A stretch of DNA of 64,000 bases from Membranipora membranacea. Its lineage: Eukaryota; Bryozoa; Gymnolaemata; Cheilostomatida; Membraniporidae. Under the pieces are notes generated by a model. That model did no database searches. It was not told where the DNA came from and saw only the letters and a list, made by a program, of their open reading frames with translations. The DNA lies in assembly GCA_914767715.1 (NCBI GenBank), contig OU612070.1, forward strand, positions 26,710,025-26,774,024, given 5' to 3'. Of this stretch, positions 1 through 13,100 are shown piece after piece. Within the stretch, counting starts at the first letter, position 1; every line of letters begins with the position of its first letter. The position numbers and the translations under genes were made by a program.

Positions 1-412
1 GCCGTAGGTTCATAACTCCATAACATTATCAGACAGCAGGGCCATCAAATTTCAGCTCAGAGAGACAATCTTAATATTTAAGCTATGTGATTTATTGTGT
101 TTCACTGGTTGGTTAATACTGACTCTGATCTGCACTATTGTAACTCACAAGACTTGTCAGTGATATAGGTCTGCATTGCTCAACAATTATAAAAATGCTG
201 TTAAATATTAGGCCATTAAACAGAATTTGCAATAACAGGAAGTCAGCGTTCAGTAGAAAGTCCTAGCTAAGGTCGTTTGAATATGCTGTTTCTGGTTTGT
301 CAGTAGGTAACTGATAACCTAGATATGCAATAATCCTTCAGAAGTTGTGTCATGATTATATAAGGTTCTCATTCTAACATTTCTAATCAACATTTTATTT
401 TATGTGTTTTAG

Positions 413-3400
413 ATTGTTGCGGAGAACCCAGACCCCGAAGACACGCTGTTGCAGTTTCTTAGAGATAAATGTATCCTTTAACCCCTTTGACTGAATTCTC
501 TCGGGGAGGACCAGTTTTATCCAGCTTGTCCTGTGTGATCTACCACGATGTATCCTCACATCAAGGTGTCTACCTCTCAAATAATCACTTACTGCTCACA
601 GGGTAGACTGAACAAGTAATTAATTGTGTGATGTACTTTAGAAGCCTCTCTACTGTCAATACATATCATCATGTTTGATCAGGGAGGGTGGATTTACCCT
701 CCTACCCTCCCAGGTATGTTCAAGTCGCAGAGTGTTGATGAAGTCCTCCTTAACCAGATTAAATCCAGGTAACCTGAAGGGAACAAAGCTTGGCTGTGCA
801 GAGGGAGGATGTGGAGCTTGTACTGTGATGGTTTCAGTTTATGAGGAGCAAGAGAAAAAGATTCAGTAAGATTTTGTGCTCAAGTTATAAAATGACTAAA
901 TTGTTATGTGCTTAATTTAATCAGGTGGAATTTTTGAACTTTTGGCTTATCTACCAAATAGAATGTTTACTATCTAGGACCTAGGTTATGACGTATTACG
1001 TCCTACTTCAGGTTAAGTTGCCTTGATGTTATCTGACATTGAATATCTCCAAGAAGATTGTGCTTTTGTTTACTTTTGTTGAAAGGTGCAGCGAATTCCT
1101 ACTAAGTTTTACTATTGTATATGGGTGTTTTAGATATCTTGACTCGATATGTTTTCCAAAATCATGTTTTAGACATTATTCAGTGAATGCTTGCTTAGCC
1201 CCGTTAGTATCATTACATGGATGTGCTGTCACAACTGTGGAGGGAATCGGCAGCACTAAGACTAGACTTCATGCTGTTCAGGTAAATAGCAATGATTTGA
1301 TAGAAGAAGCGGTAGGGGTAGCCTTTCTGACAAGCTGTCCCCTACCCACCAGCAAAGCTTGTCAAGACAGGCTAGAGTGGGGGGTAGCTCAGTCGGTTAG
1401 GATACCACTCAAACACTCAAGTGTTTGCGAATTGGGGTTCCTATTTCATTGCGGTCTACTGACTACTGTGCGCTGTTGTAGCCCAATGTGTGCACTGACC
1501 CGCCTGCAAGCTGAGAACAACTTGGGGCCCAGGTTTAACTGTCCTTGATGCAGAAAATATTGGTGATAATTGAAAATCTGTAACCAATTCTCCTGATTGA
1601 TCTTGCTTATTATTTTCTACTGTGAAACAGTAATCACTAACTACTAAAGAGATTAAATGTTTACCGCAAACCTGTGATTCAGACTGTAAGTCTCCAGTGG
1701 TAGACCCTGTAACTGCGAGCTTGTAAAACACTTACATATTTTTCCACTGCATATTCGTGTTTCTTGAAATTAACGCAAAAGAATGCCCAAGAACACCTCA
1801 AAAGTCCCAAAAGATAGCTGTTTTATGGCATTCTTTTGCGTTGAATTCAAGAAACACGAAGATGCAGGGAAAAAATCTTGTGGCATTTCCTGTGTGCACC
1901 ATGTCAAATGAAAGCGGCTTCGTATGTGAGAACTTTCAAAAAAACTTTGTTTGGCCACAATAAAGGTCATTTGGACAGCACATTTGACGTTAGTCAAAAG
2001 TTGCGAAAAATATTACCGTATTCTAGAGTCTACTGTTTTCGCAATATGCAAGCTAATTTGTTGAAAGTCAAATGTATGACATTTGAAGTGTACTCTAAGC
2101 GAAAATCATAATTAATTTTGTTTCCAGCCTTTGATCTGTTCTGAAATAATGATTGAAATTTCACATATTTTCACATCTTCACAAAAAAAAATGCATTGTA
2201 TCCCGTGACCTAAAAAGTCAGTTTAGACTAGTTATATATCAAAGAAAATCAAATTTTACGATGAACTCAAACTCTGAGTATACATTCCACCTGTTTTGAA
2301 ATTTCTTGCAATTAATTGGACTCCTCAATCTGCTTTGACAAAAACAGCGTTTTCTGCCTCATTTCCTCCCTAAAATGACACAATGTCATCGAATCAAGCT
2401 TTTGTTCAGGTATTCATTTTCAGTAGCTCGGCAGCTTTCCAACAATATATGGTACGTTGATATTCCGATCGGCTCTGCCCAAGCTTATGGTCATGACATT
2501 CAATTATCAACCACAGGCCAGTTTGATAATTGATTACTGTTCAGCTGTGAAAAATAATTTGCAAGGTCACTCTGAAAATGTGGTAATGATAATTCATTTT
2601 CACCTACATTTTCGTGGTAGGCCTAAAGGGTGCATGTGCTATGTTTGTTATATATTAAATTACAGAGCGTTGTGCCAAAATATGTCAATTTAATCACTTT
2701 GTATGTCATTTATAACCTGAACAAAGTCATAATGTCATGCCTATAATATCAGAAACTGACAAGATTATCTATTTTGAATAATCCTGTCGAACCCTTCAAT
2801 AAGCTGACAGTTTAATAATCTGATAGATCATATAATACGCTGATGAGTATGATGGATTATTTACAGGAGAGACTAGCCGAGTCACACGGATCACAATGTG
2901 GATTCTGTACCCCTGGTATAGTAATGTCCATGTATACCTTACTAAGAAACAACCCTCAACCATCGCAGATGCAGATGGAAAAAGCGTTTGAAGGTATGAT
3001 ATGGCAACCATGAGGTTTAACTGTTAGCATTTGCTGTCACATGTAATGTTAGTGAACTGGTCTGAATATATGGTGTACCATATACTGTTGGAAAGCTTCC
3101 GACTGACTGTGAATAGCTCAACATTAACTTGATTCGAAGAGGTTGTGTCATTTTCTTTACTATTATTTAGGGCAGAAATAGCTTTTTTATTAAAACAGAT
3201 GACAAAGTCAATTGGATTTCAAGAATTGTCAAAGCCGGTGAATTCACTTTTTTGACATCAAATTAATGATAATATTTGGTTGAAAAAAATATCAACAATG
3301 ATGCTTATACATTAAAATCACCATAGACCATCAAAGAACATTTTGTGAAATTTTTGAGTAACATCAAATGTGCCTTCTGTGGACCATCTGTGCCCATTGT

Positions 3401-4168
3401 TTTATTTGTGGAAGTTCTCACATAGGAAACCGCTTTGGTTCACCATTTGTGCACACAGGACATGTCAACAGAGTTATTCGCTTCAGATCCAATGTTCCTG
3501 AATTTCATGCAACAGAATGGCCAAGAGAAAAACTGGGAGTCAAAGAGCTATTTTCCGTGAAAATAGCGATTTCGAGCATTCTGTTGTACTATTTTTGGAA
3601 AAATTTGAACAAAGTGACAAAATCTCTTGGCATTCTCAAAAGGCTCAATTGATATTCAAAGCCCCTTCTTTTGGCGTTGGACGTTATAAGAAATGTCTAT
3701 GCCTTTGATGGTTTAGGACTCTAGAGTGATAATGAAAATTGGAATTTCCTGCTATCAATGTGAACCCACAATCTGCCTCATTTTGTCGCTTATAGGGCAC
3801 AACGTTATCAAGAGCAATGTTGTTCCCTGCGGCAATAATGTATTGATGACCTTGGAAGGCACAAAAATTAATTGTCATGATGAATATTGGTAACTGTATG
3901 GTTTGATGCGTAAAAGTAGATCTCTGATCATCATCCTCCAAGGCTCTCACCAATGCTGTCTGCTGTAGGAAATCTGTGTCGATGTACTGGATATAGACCC
4001 ATATTAGAGGGATTCAAATCATTTACATGTCCAATGGGAGAGAATTGCTGTAAAAATGGTGGAAGTGGAGGTGAAGATAGTGGCAGTGAACAGCAGCAAG
4101 GTGGGGACAGGGATACAGAACTGGGGTACGACCCCACTCAGGAACCAATCTTCCCTCCAGAACTTAAG
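413..4168 (+). CDS. XDH: XDH exons 1-5 as seen: the two 2Fe-2S domains
   Basis: Exons are 413-470, 769-865, 1173-1281, 2867-2993 and 3969-4168. The first cluster-binding motif, [12 protein letters not shown], lies in the second exon; its leading Cys-containing codon (TGT) is split over the 470/769 junction. The second cluster domain has CGFCTPG in the fourth exon and CRCTGYRPI in the fifth, giving the usual Cys pairs. VTTVEGIG in the third exon is also a family signature. The fifth exon continues into a Gly/Ser/Gln-rich linker that ends in [12 protein letters not shown], the standard bridge to the FAD domain. Splice donors are GT at all five ends (gtatcc, gtaaga, gtaaat, gtatga, gttagg). Confidence 0.95.
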
Positions 4169-7100
4169 GTTAGGATGCACAAATCATGTCATTATTAGCA
4201 GGAAACATGCACAAGTATTCAAAGATTACAGAGTTGTAACTATTACATGGCAATTTTGCTTGAGGAAATCTAGCTTGCGGTATGAATTTGCACATTCAAC
4301 TTAAACAAATTGTCTGACTACCTAATTTAATATGATTTGGGCCCAAAGATATAATATTGTCCAGCCCTTTATGGCTGGTGTCATAATATCAGGTAAATGG
4401 AGAACTTTACCTTGTTTGTTAAAGATAGTATATTATTTCAGTTATGCAATATCTATAAATTATCTTTGTTTTATTGCTAGAGCTTCGATAAGGGAGGCTT
4501 GATAAGGGAGGCTTGATAAGGGAGGTTTGATAAGGGAGGCTTGATAAGGGAGGCTTGATAAGGGAGGCTTGATAAGGGAGGCTTGATAAGGGAGGCTTGA
4601 TAAGGGAGGCTTGCTGGCGTTTTATGATGACAAGTGGCTTTCTATGCTTGATGAATTAAATCCAAATATTCACATTTTCTTTTTCTGATCGTTCCTAAGA
4701 CCTTACGCTTAAATATATTTGTAGCTAGGAAAGTACAACACAGAATACAGACATTATACAGGTGAAAGAATAGAGTGGTACAGACCAACTGATCTTCAGA
4801 CATTATTGAAGTTAAAACAGCAGAATCCTTCAGCTAAACTGGTCTGTGGTAATACTGAAGTTGGTGAGTACACACATGTCAGCTCTCTGACTTGTTAATT
4901 AGATATGCAATGCTCAACGTGGTGAATTTGAGTAGGGAAATATGGCACAAGGGGCGGGCGCGACTTAGCCCTGATAATGATGAGTTGTTTGGAAAGCAAA
5001 CCTCTGTGACGGGGCAGAGGGGCAGAAGGCCTCAAAGCAGCACTTGACTCATGGATTCTAGCTGAAGCAGGTGTTTTTTGCAGTGGTATGCACATTACTG
5101 TATGTTGTTTCTCATATATAATGTTGTTATTCCTGTCCACCCAATAAAGATGAGGAAATAGATAAGCTTTGCACTGCAAACATTAAATAGGGTTCAATGT
5201 TAAAAGCTGTCTGTAGTTCTTGGACAATGGTCGCTGATGGCCCAGAACTGATAATGGTCCAGCGAAGCTGTGCCACAAACATTCACAGGAGAACATGTGC
5301 CGTTTACCTGATTTTCTCTTTTGCAATCTTGAAAACAACTGTGAAAATTGATAAACCATAATCTTGATTCAATGTGTAAAAGATTTTGGAGACCGACCGA
5401 CGACACATAATGTCTAACAACTCTGTTCTCTGATGTTTATCATGCAGTTGTGATTGCTGAAACATATTTCGTATCTCAAATTCCCTAGGTGTGGAGGTGA
5501 AATTTAAGAATCAGTTGTACCCAGTCATAGTGGCTCCAACTCATGTACCAGAACTCAATCACATCTCAATAGAAGACACAGGTATCTGGTTTGGTGCTTC
5601 GACTACGCTCACTAAACTAGAACATGTACTACAAGAACAGATCAAGTCGCAACCCGAACACAAAACAAGAATTTACAAAGAAATTGTGGAAATGCTAAGA
5701 TGGTTTGCTGGTCATCAAATCAGGAACGTTTCTGTAAGTATTTCAGTCTATTGTTGTGTTTAAAATAATACAGAGAATTCCTGAATCGCAACTGTCAGAA
5801 CATGTCAAAAATTCGTGAATATAAGTTAGGTATTGAGATTTCAGTTTCACTTCTCATTGAATAAGACCAAGTTTGATCCAATTTACCAGATTGTTCCCAT
5901 TCTTCTGGTGAGCTGAATCAAAAGGTGATATTCCAAATGCAGGATGTTTTGATCATACTTGATCTTCCATTTAACCTGACCTACTGAAAAGTACTACCGT
6001 AGAACCATCATGCTTCTCTGCATAGTTTTTCACTCATAACTTCTGGGCTAATTGGTCAATGACTTTCTTACTTTCACATTATATCCATCAATGTATCAAA
6101 TTACATATTGTAAATTTTTGAGGATGGATGCCATAACTTCCTGAGATATAGCCAGAAAAAAAAAACACCTCTCGATTTTGTTAATTTGCTTGTTTTGATG
6201 GCTCCCTGCAGGTCGCATGACTTGTCTCAATGTAACGTTATTTCAGCCTGATGAAAGTATTGGCGGTTGTGATGATAGCTTTCATGGTAGTGATAAAGAT
6301 AGCTTAGGAAATTTAATCTTGAGCTATTCTACAAACTTCATGGATTTCCATGTACACCATCCATCTGTGTAGCACTATAGTGACTAGTTTGTTTATCCCT
6401 ACTACAGTCGATGGCAGGTAATCTGATGACAGCCAGTCCTATTTCTGATCTTAACCCTCTTTATCTGGCAGCAGGTGTCAAAATACGACTACACTCAGTA
6501 GGTGAGTTTTTTTTTAAGCTTCAATGACAGCATAAGGTTTTGTATTCATACTCTTGATTTTAGCTTTTATATAATTTTCAGGATAATGGTTGAACTTTGA
6601 CCAGTATGTTGTTGTCTGCTCTCTGACATAGGAATGATAACTCTGAATTGATAAAAACTAAAACTTAAGTAATTTTTGGGAGTGTCTTTAAATCTTTGAC
6701 TGACATCTAAATTGTCAAGAAAAGGGTTTCAGATTGTGTATTCAGGTGAGATAAGCCAGTTGCAGTTGACTACTGATTTGTTCATGACAACTGTGAATTT
6801 TTTTCATCTTGATGTTATTGTTGATGAAAGACTTTCCTCTGCCCATTTTATTCACATCAAGTATTTATATCAATTTAGGTGGAGGTGTAAGAGAGATAAG
6901 ACTTGATGATAAATTCTTCATCAGTTATCGTAAAATCGCCGTAGCTGAAGACGAGATCTTGCTCAGTATCCATATTCCTACCACTACTGAGGTTTGTGTA
7001 TTGACGAGTTGATTTATATTTTACAACAACAAGTAATTCCATGATATATTCTGGATAGTCAATCTGCAACCTTCAAATAGGCAGTTGACTCAACAGACTT

Positions 7101-10100
7101 TTTGGAGACTTGGAATTCCAAGTATAAATGTGTTAGGCAGTGACATTTGTATTTACTGTAAGTATTATATAAATTTTCTCAGAATGAATATTTTATCGGA
7201 TACAAACAAGCACATAGAAAAGAAGATGATATAGCCACAGTCAACTCGGGTATCAGAGTCAGGTTTGATGACAGCTTGAATAAGGTGAGAGAGCATCGCA
7301 GTCAAAGCAAGTGCTCTAAATATGTCTAAATATGTGCAATTGTCATACTCATATAATTTAAATTGTATTCAAACATCTACCATTCACCTTAAACTACTGC
7401 TGCCACTCATGCAAATTTGTGCTCATTGAATTCTGCATAGCTCCAAGAGAATTAATTGAGACTCATAATTGTCACCTAATGGGCAAATAATTTGCACAAA
7501 CTGATCTTCAAAATCAGGGCATGAAATCTACGCACCAGCTTATGACGTGTACAGTATGCACTAGTAAAACGTTAACTACGTCACATGTGCCGGTAGATAA
7601 TTAATTTCATACCCTAAATTTGACGATCAGTTTGTGCAAATCATTTGCTCATTAGGTGACAATGCTGAAATTGCAGCCTCATTTTATTAGTTTTAAGCTA
7701 CACAGAATTCTATAAGCACACATTTGGCTGTGTGGCTGCGGTGGTTTAAATCATCGGTACTGATACTGAAGTGCTCACCAGTTGCCCACCATAAGCAGGT
7801 AACAGTAGAGATGTGATGTAGAGGGTAGACTTGCCAACCAAAATACCATGTTTATTAACTGCCTTACTAATTTTTATCTGGATATTCGCTCTCTTAGTTG
7901 AGATATGTTCCCTACCTTCCATTAACTTCACACTTTCTCTGATTTTACTATTTGATAAGGTTGAAGAGATATCTCTGGCGTTTGGAGGGATGGCACCCAT
8001 CACTAAATGCTGTGTTCAGACATCTGAAGGGCTCAATGGAAAGTGAGTTGTCATTATCATATAAACTCAATCTGTTATGATGTATATGCTTTTATCACGT
8101 CCTACCTGAGAATACACCTGGCAAAACATCGTTTAGTCGGCCGACTCTGCCCTTGTTGCTGGGCGTATCACTCCATCATCAACCATATCAACATATAATG
8201 CCGCCATCAGCAACCCAAGTTTGAGTCATGAACAAAACACATGTCTATGGTTTGAACACTTTAACTAGGTGTTTTATTATCAAATACAGTCTACCTTCCG
8301 GTTGGAATATGGTATGCCACTACCAGCGACCCAGGTAGGTTAACTTTGCAATGCATTATACTGATACACATTGCAACAAATCCAATATCCTGTTGATTCA
8401 TGTATACTTAATTATTATGACAGGATATGGGATGAGAGCCTATTGGAGGAGGGTATCAGATTACTGAAGGAAGATTTACCACTATCAGAGAGCGCTCCTG
8501 GTGGTATGATCTCTTATCGTAGAACTCTTACTATCAGCTTCTTCTATAAATTCTTCCTCACAGTCAAACAACAGCTGGCTGAAAGGAGCAAGGTGGGTGC
8601 AAAGCTTGTGTACCTGTGAGGCATGTCGGATTATTACCTGTTGTCCTTCTATCCACTGAATGCAGCATCAAGGTTATTAGTACATACAGACCTTATTTAA
8701 TTGGAACAAGCTTATGTTCTTTAACAGGCTTCTCAAATGCGCTCAGTGTTATTTTCAGCAATGTCCAGTCTGACACGATTTATATGATTGCACACACTCA
8801 CACATGTAGATATATGCGCCTCACTTTATATAACAGCTAGGAGACCTTCCAGCTCGAGATTTAAGTGCCACCACATTACTAGAGAGAGGACCTACTAAAG
8901 GTATACAAATATACAGTCAGGAAGATGATCATAGTGTAGGAGAATGCTGGAAAGATGTACCTCATAAATCAGCTGCTCTGCAATGTACTGGTGAAGCTCA
9001 ATACATCGACGACCTGCCTGCGTTCAGAGGTAGGTGTGGTGATGGTAGACCATAAATCTCAGGTTTGAAGTCCTTTCCACAACAAAAATTAAAGACTGCA
9101 GATATACCTAGGCAAATACAGCCTGGCATCTGGTTCTGCAGTAGTTATGCAATATATTTAGAAGTGGTTTTATTGGGCTTGTACAGCACCAAGCTTAAAT
9201 ACCTCATATATGAGAGGGGGCAATTTCTAACACTATACCTAAATTCTACTCACAAGTGCTTGAAGATTTTCAGTGTAAAAATATTGGATAACTACTACAG
9301 AACTTGCTCCTAGATTATGTATATTACTTTGGCCTTAAGGTAATCTTTAAATGTGTACCATTGTTAATGTGATGAGTGATAGAAACACCAAGTTTCAGAT
9401 ACACATGATCTGAGCAGGCAAAGTTGAGGAAACCTAGCACAAAAATTGTCCAAAAATAATTAAATGATAGTTTTGCACTTCTTTGTCCCAGGACGCACAC
9501 TTTAGGTATTGCTGTACATAATTTCCTGTGTCTTTGTAACTTGTCTGATCTGTATCTTACTGTGAATGGGAGCTTCTGTCTCGGTCCGTTGGTATATAGC
9601 AGGTAGGGCTTAGCAGACATTAAAAGTAGCACAATTGAACTCTCAAAAAATATACAAGCATGTGGCTAAGGGAAAAATGTTCTCATGTACCTTCTCTGGC
9701 TGGAATCTTTTCACTGGAAGCTATACATCCTTGATTTACAACAAATTTCTGCAGCATATTGAGTGCTTTCTTAGAACACTGTGACCAAGTTCACGATAGA
9801 GGCTAGAACATTTTGATGTTATGTTGAGCTAAGGCTAACCAAAGCCATTTGTCAGCATGAGACGCATCATTGTAACAGGCCAAAATCTACTAATCCCTAG
9901 AGAGCTGTATTTATGCCAACATTCCCGATCTACTTTCTCACTGGTCACTCAAAGATATCAGTGCTGTCCAACATTTGGTCTAGCCACATTATATATAATG
10001 TCTAGTGGTACTTACAGACTACCCAGAAACCAATGCATGTTATAGTCAGGCCGGTAGATCTGATAAAATTGTGTCAGATGTGCATTGTAAAAAATTTCAA

Positions 10101-13100
10101 TGCATTACTTGGCACGCATTATTGATGGTGGAAAGAGTGCCTCCCACAACGGGAGGTAGCTCTCATTCCCTGCATCATGATGTCACTATGAACAGGAAGT
10201 GCTTTTTTCTTGTATTGAACATCCTGTACATTGTGACATCATTATGCAGAGATTGGGAGTTACCTTCCCTTATGGGCACTCTTTCCACCATCAATAATTC
10301 ATGCAAGTAGAGCATTAAATTTTTACCATGCAAATCTGACATATCTTTATCATATGTAACTGCCTGACTATAACATGCACTAACATAACTTTGGGCTATA
10401 TCAGTGTATTCAAGATATAACTACATGATATTAATTTGTATGATATTACTATATTTGACAGATGAGCTATACATGGCACTAGTAACAAGCACAGTAGCAC
10501 ATGCTGAGATATTATCTATAGATACCAGTGAAGCTTTATCATGTCCAGGAGTTATAGATTTTGTATCAGCATCTGATGTACCTGGTAGTAATGTCTACAG
10601 CTTCAACAAGGACGAGTTGGTGTTCGCTGATAAAGAGGTGAGTCTTGGTTCTACTTGGAGGAAAGAGATTGTACAGTAAAGTCGAGTTCAGTCAATGCTA
10701 TATATAGCTTAACAGAAATGTTTGTGCCACATGAATATGAATTTTGTTTCATGCATGTTGCATCCACAAGTGTCGCAACCTCAGAAACGTGGCAAGTTTT
10801 TGTACATCGCAAACAACTTTATGCCGTTTGCGACATTTATTGGTGCAACACATAAGCTTTGAAATAAGCGAAATTCAGACAATCGAAATAATTATCCCTC
10901 AAGGTAGTTCTTATTCTTTTTTTAGTAAAATGTTGTCTAATATTTTTTGAATAAATATACACTGCTATAAAATGAAAATGATGATATTGCCTTTCCGCCC
11001 ATTTTAGGTGACATGTATAGGACATGTGATTGGTGCAATTCTAGCAGACACTCAGAGACATGCTCAAACTGCTGCCAAAAAGGTCAAAGTTCAGTATAAA
11101 GAGCTGCCTGCTATACTCACAATTGAGGTAAGACTTATGATAACTATTATCAACTGTACTTGTGTGTTGAACGCTATTCAAAGTTAGACTCTTCATTACC
11201 TTTCAGCATAACATACCGATGAAACACGTGCATGTGATAATCAACGGTTTTCAATTGTGTCATGTACAATTGAGGAAAATCTACATGGTTTTTAGAAATG
11301 TGTCTCACACTGCTTAGAGAAAACATCTCCAAAAAATTGTAGCTCCCTAGAGATGCACATCTTTTTTATAGTTTGCAGTTGTCTACTCTTTTTCAAAGAT
11401 AACACAATTGCTAAAACAAACACTAAAATAATAATTATAAATTGCTTATTTTATCTTTGTCAGCAAGCCATAGCAGCAGAGTCATATCATACTGAAAAGG
11501 CTAATACGCTGTGGAGTGGAGATGTAGACTCAGAATTCTCTAAATGTGAGGTCATCATGAGCGGTGAGATCAGGGTCGGAGGCCAGGAACATTTCTACTT
11601 AGAAACTAATGTAAGTTTCATTATGATTGATCATCACTATACACAGGTACAATACCTGAATCTATTTCTTCTTGTTCCGCTAAGTCTCCTCAGCGCAATG
11701 CTGGTAGAATATAGCCCAGTTGATTTGCTGTCCACTCAGTATGACACTCTGCTATCATCTGGTGAATCTCAATCGAATCATTAAAATGTTCTAAATGGGT
11801 ACAGAGCCAGGAAATGTGCTTCTTTTAAAATACAATATGTGTATTCAACCCTTTCAAATTTTACAGCAAAATTTCTTCTCATCATTTTACACCACTGACT
11901 AGATGAAGAATTCACACAATGTCATATGTCACATTTTTCGAAACTAATTTGTCCCAAGCTCCTGTTAAATTGAGCAGACCCATCATTAGGCCAAACTTGG
12001 GTTTCTGTTTCGTAATACTGGCAGTTGAAACATGAGATTAAACTCTTACCTCTAGGCTGCCATATGTATAGCCAGAGAGAATGGTGAGATGGAGATTTAC
12101 TGCTCATCACAGAATCCAACTCAGATACAGATGTCTGCTTCTGAAGTACTTAGAGTTCCCTCTAACAGGATCAATGTGAGGGTCAAGAGAATGGGTATGT
12201 CCTCTAACTGATTAATAACATACATAGTCTAATGTTAGACGATGACTTTTGATGTATCTATATATGCTATTGCTCTGTAACATATTTATTCTGGAAGTCA
12301 ATAAAATAAATCCAGGTACAGTACAGTTAGATTGATGATCTATTAGGTTTACGAACCGATTTCCTGTCTAAACTGTCCTGATAGCACTCCATGATGGTGC
12401 CAGATGTAAGCGTCAGCTTTCTGATAACAGCTTCTATACTATCATTTGGTTTGTTTCTCAACTCCGACCACAGATCTTTCCGGATATAACAAGGCGGATA
12501 TTTTTAATGCGGTCACAGTAGTCACTTTCAGGGTTATATTTTATACATTTCAGGTGGCGGTTTCGGTGGTAAGGAAACTCGAACCGCGGCGCTTGTCATG
12601 CCTGCAGCAATCTGCACAAACAAGTAAGTTCATTGAACCCATTCACATCATGTTATGTTATCGAAGCTAATCAACAAATATATCTAGCAACGCTTTTTGA
12701 CAACAGTACTATAGGGGTTCAAACTCTGCCCCAAACATCTCAGAAGATTTCACTTACTTCCCTTATATACTTGTACAGTAACTTAATGTTATTATTTCAG
12801 ACACAACCTACCAGTGAGATGTATGTTAGACAGAGATGAGGATATGGTGATAACTGGTACGAGACATTCCTTCCTCGGCAAATACAAGGTACAGTTCTAT
12901 CTATGTTCTCTGGTTTAACTTCCCTAGTATGTCGAAATCCATCATTGAATGGTTATTCTCAGCAAGACTGAACTAGTTAGGCTCTTCAACAGGCAAAGTT
13001 GTTTTGTTGAAGTTACTGATATCCCTTGTAATTTTCCCAATACAGTATGTTACACCACACTGTCAGTGTCATGTTACATGTAGTACAAGAGTTGATAGAA

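Noticed and set aside
1-412. The first coding exon of XDH
   Set aside because: No ATG followed by a plausible N-terminal sequence and donor was found; the stretch reads as intron ending at the acceptor at 412.
1379-1455. A functional tRNA gene
   Set aside because: The A box is good but the B box is degenerate, the acceptor stem has no 3' partner and the anticodon arm does not fold; a SINE head fits better.
1039-1548. A 169-codon continuous frame on the plus strand as one exon
   Set aside because: Only 1173-1281 matches XDH; the rest is intron, SINE and hairpin sequence read through by chance.
4487-4612. A CRISPR-like array
   Set aside because: Units are 14 bases with no spacers; this is a plain minisatellite in an animal intron.
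11353-11784. A 143-codon frame as a separate gene
   Set aside because: It is the XDH exon 11464-11610 extended into both introns.
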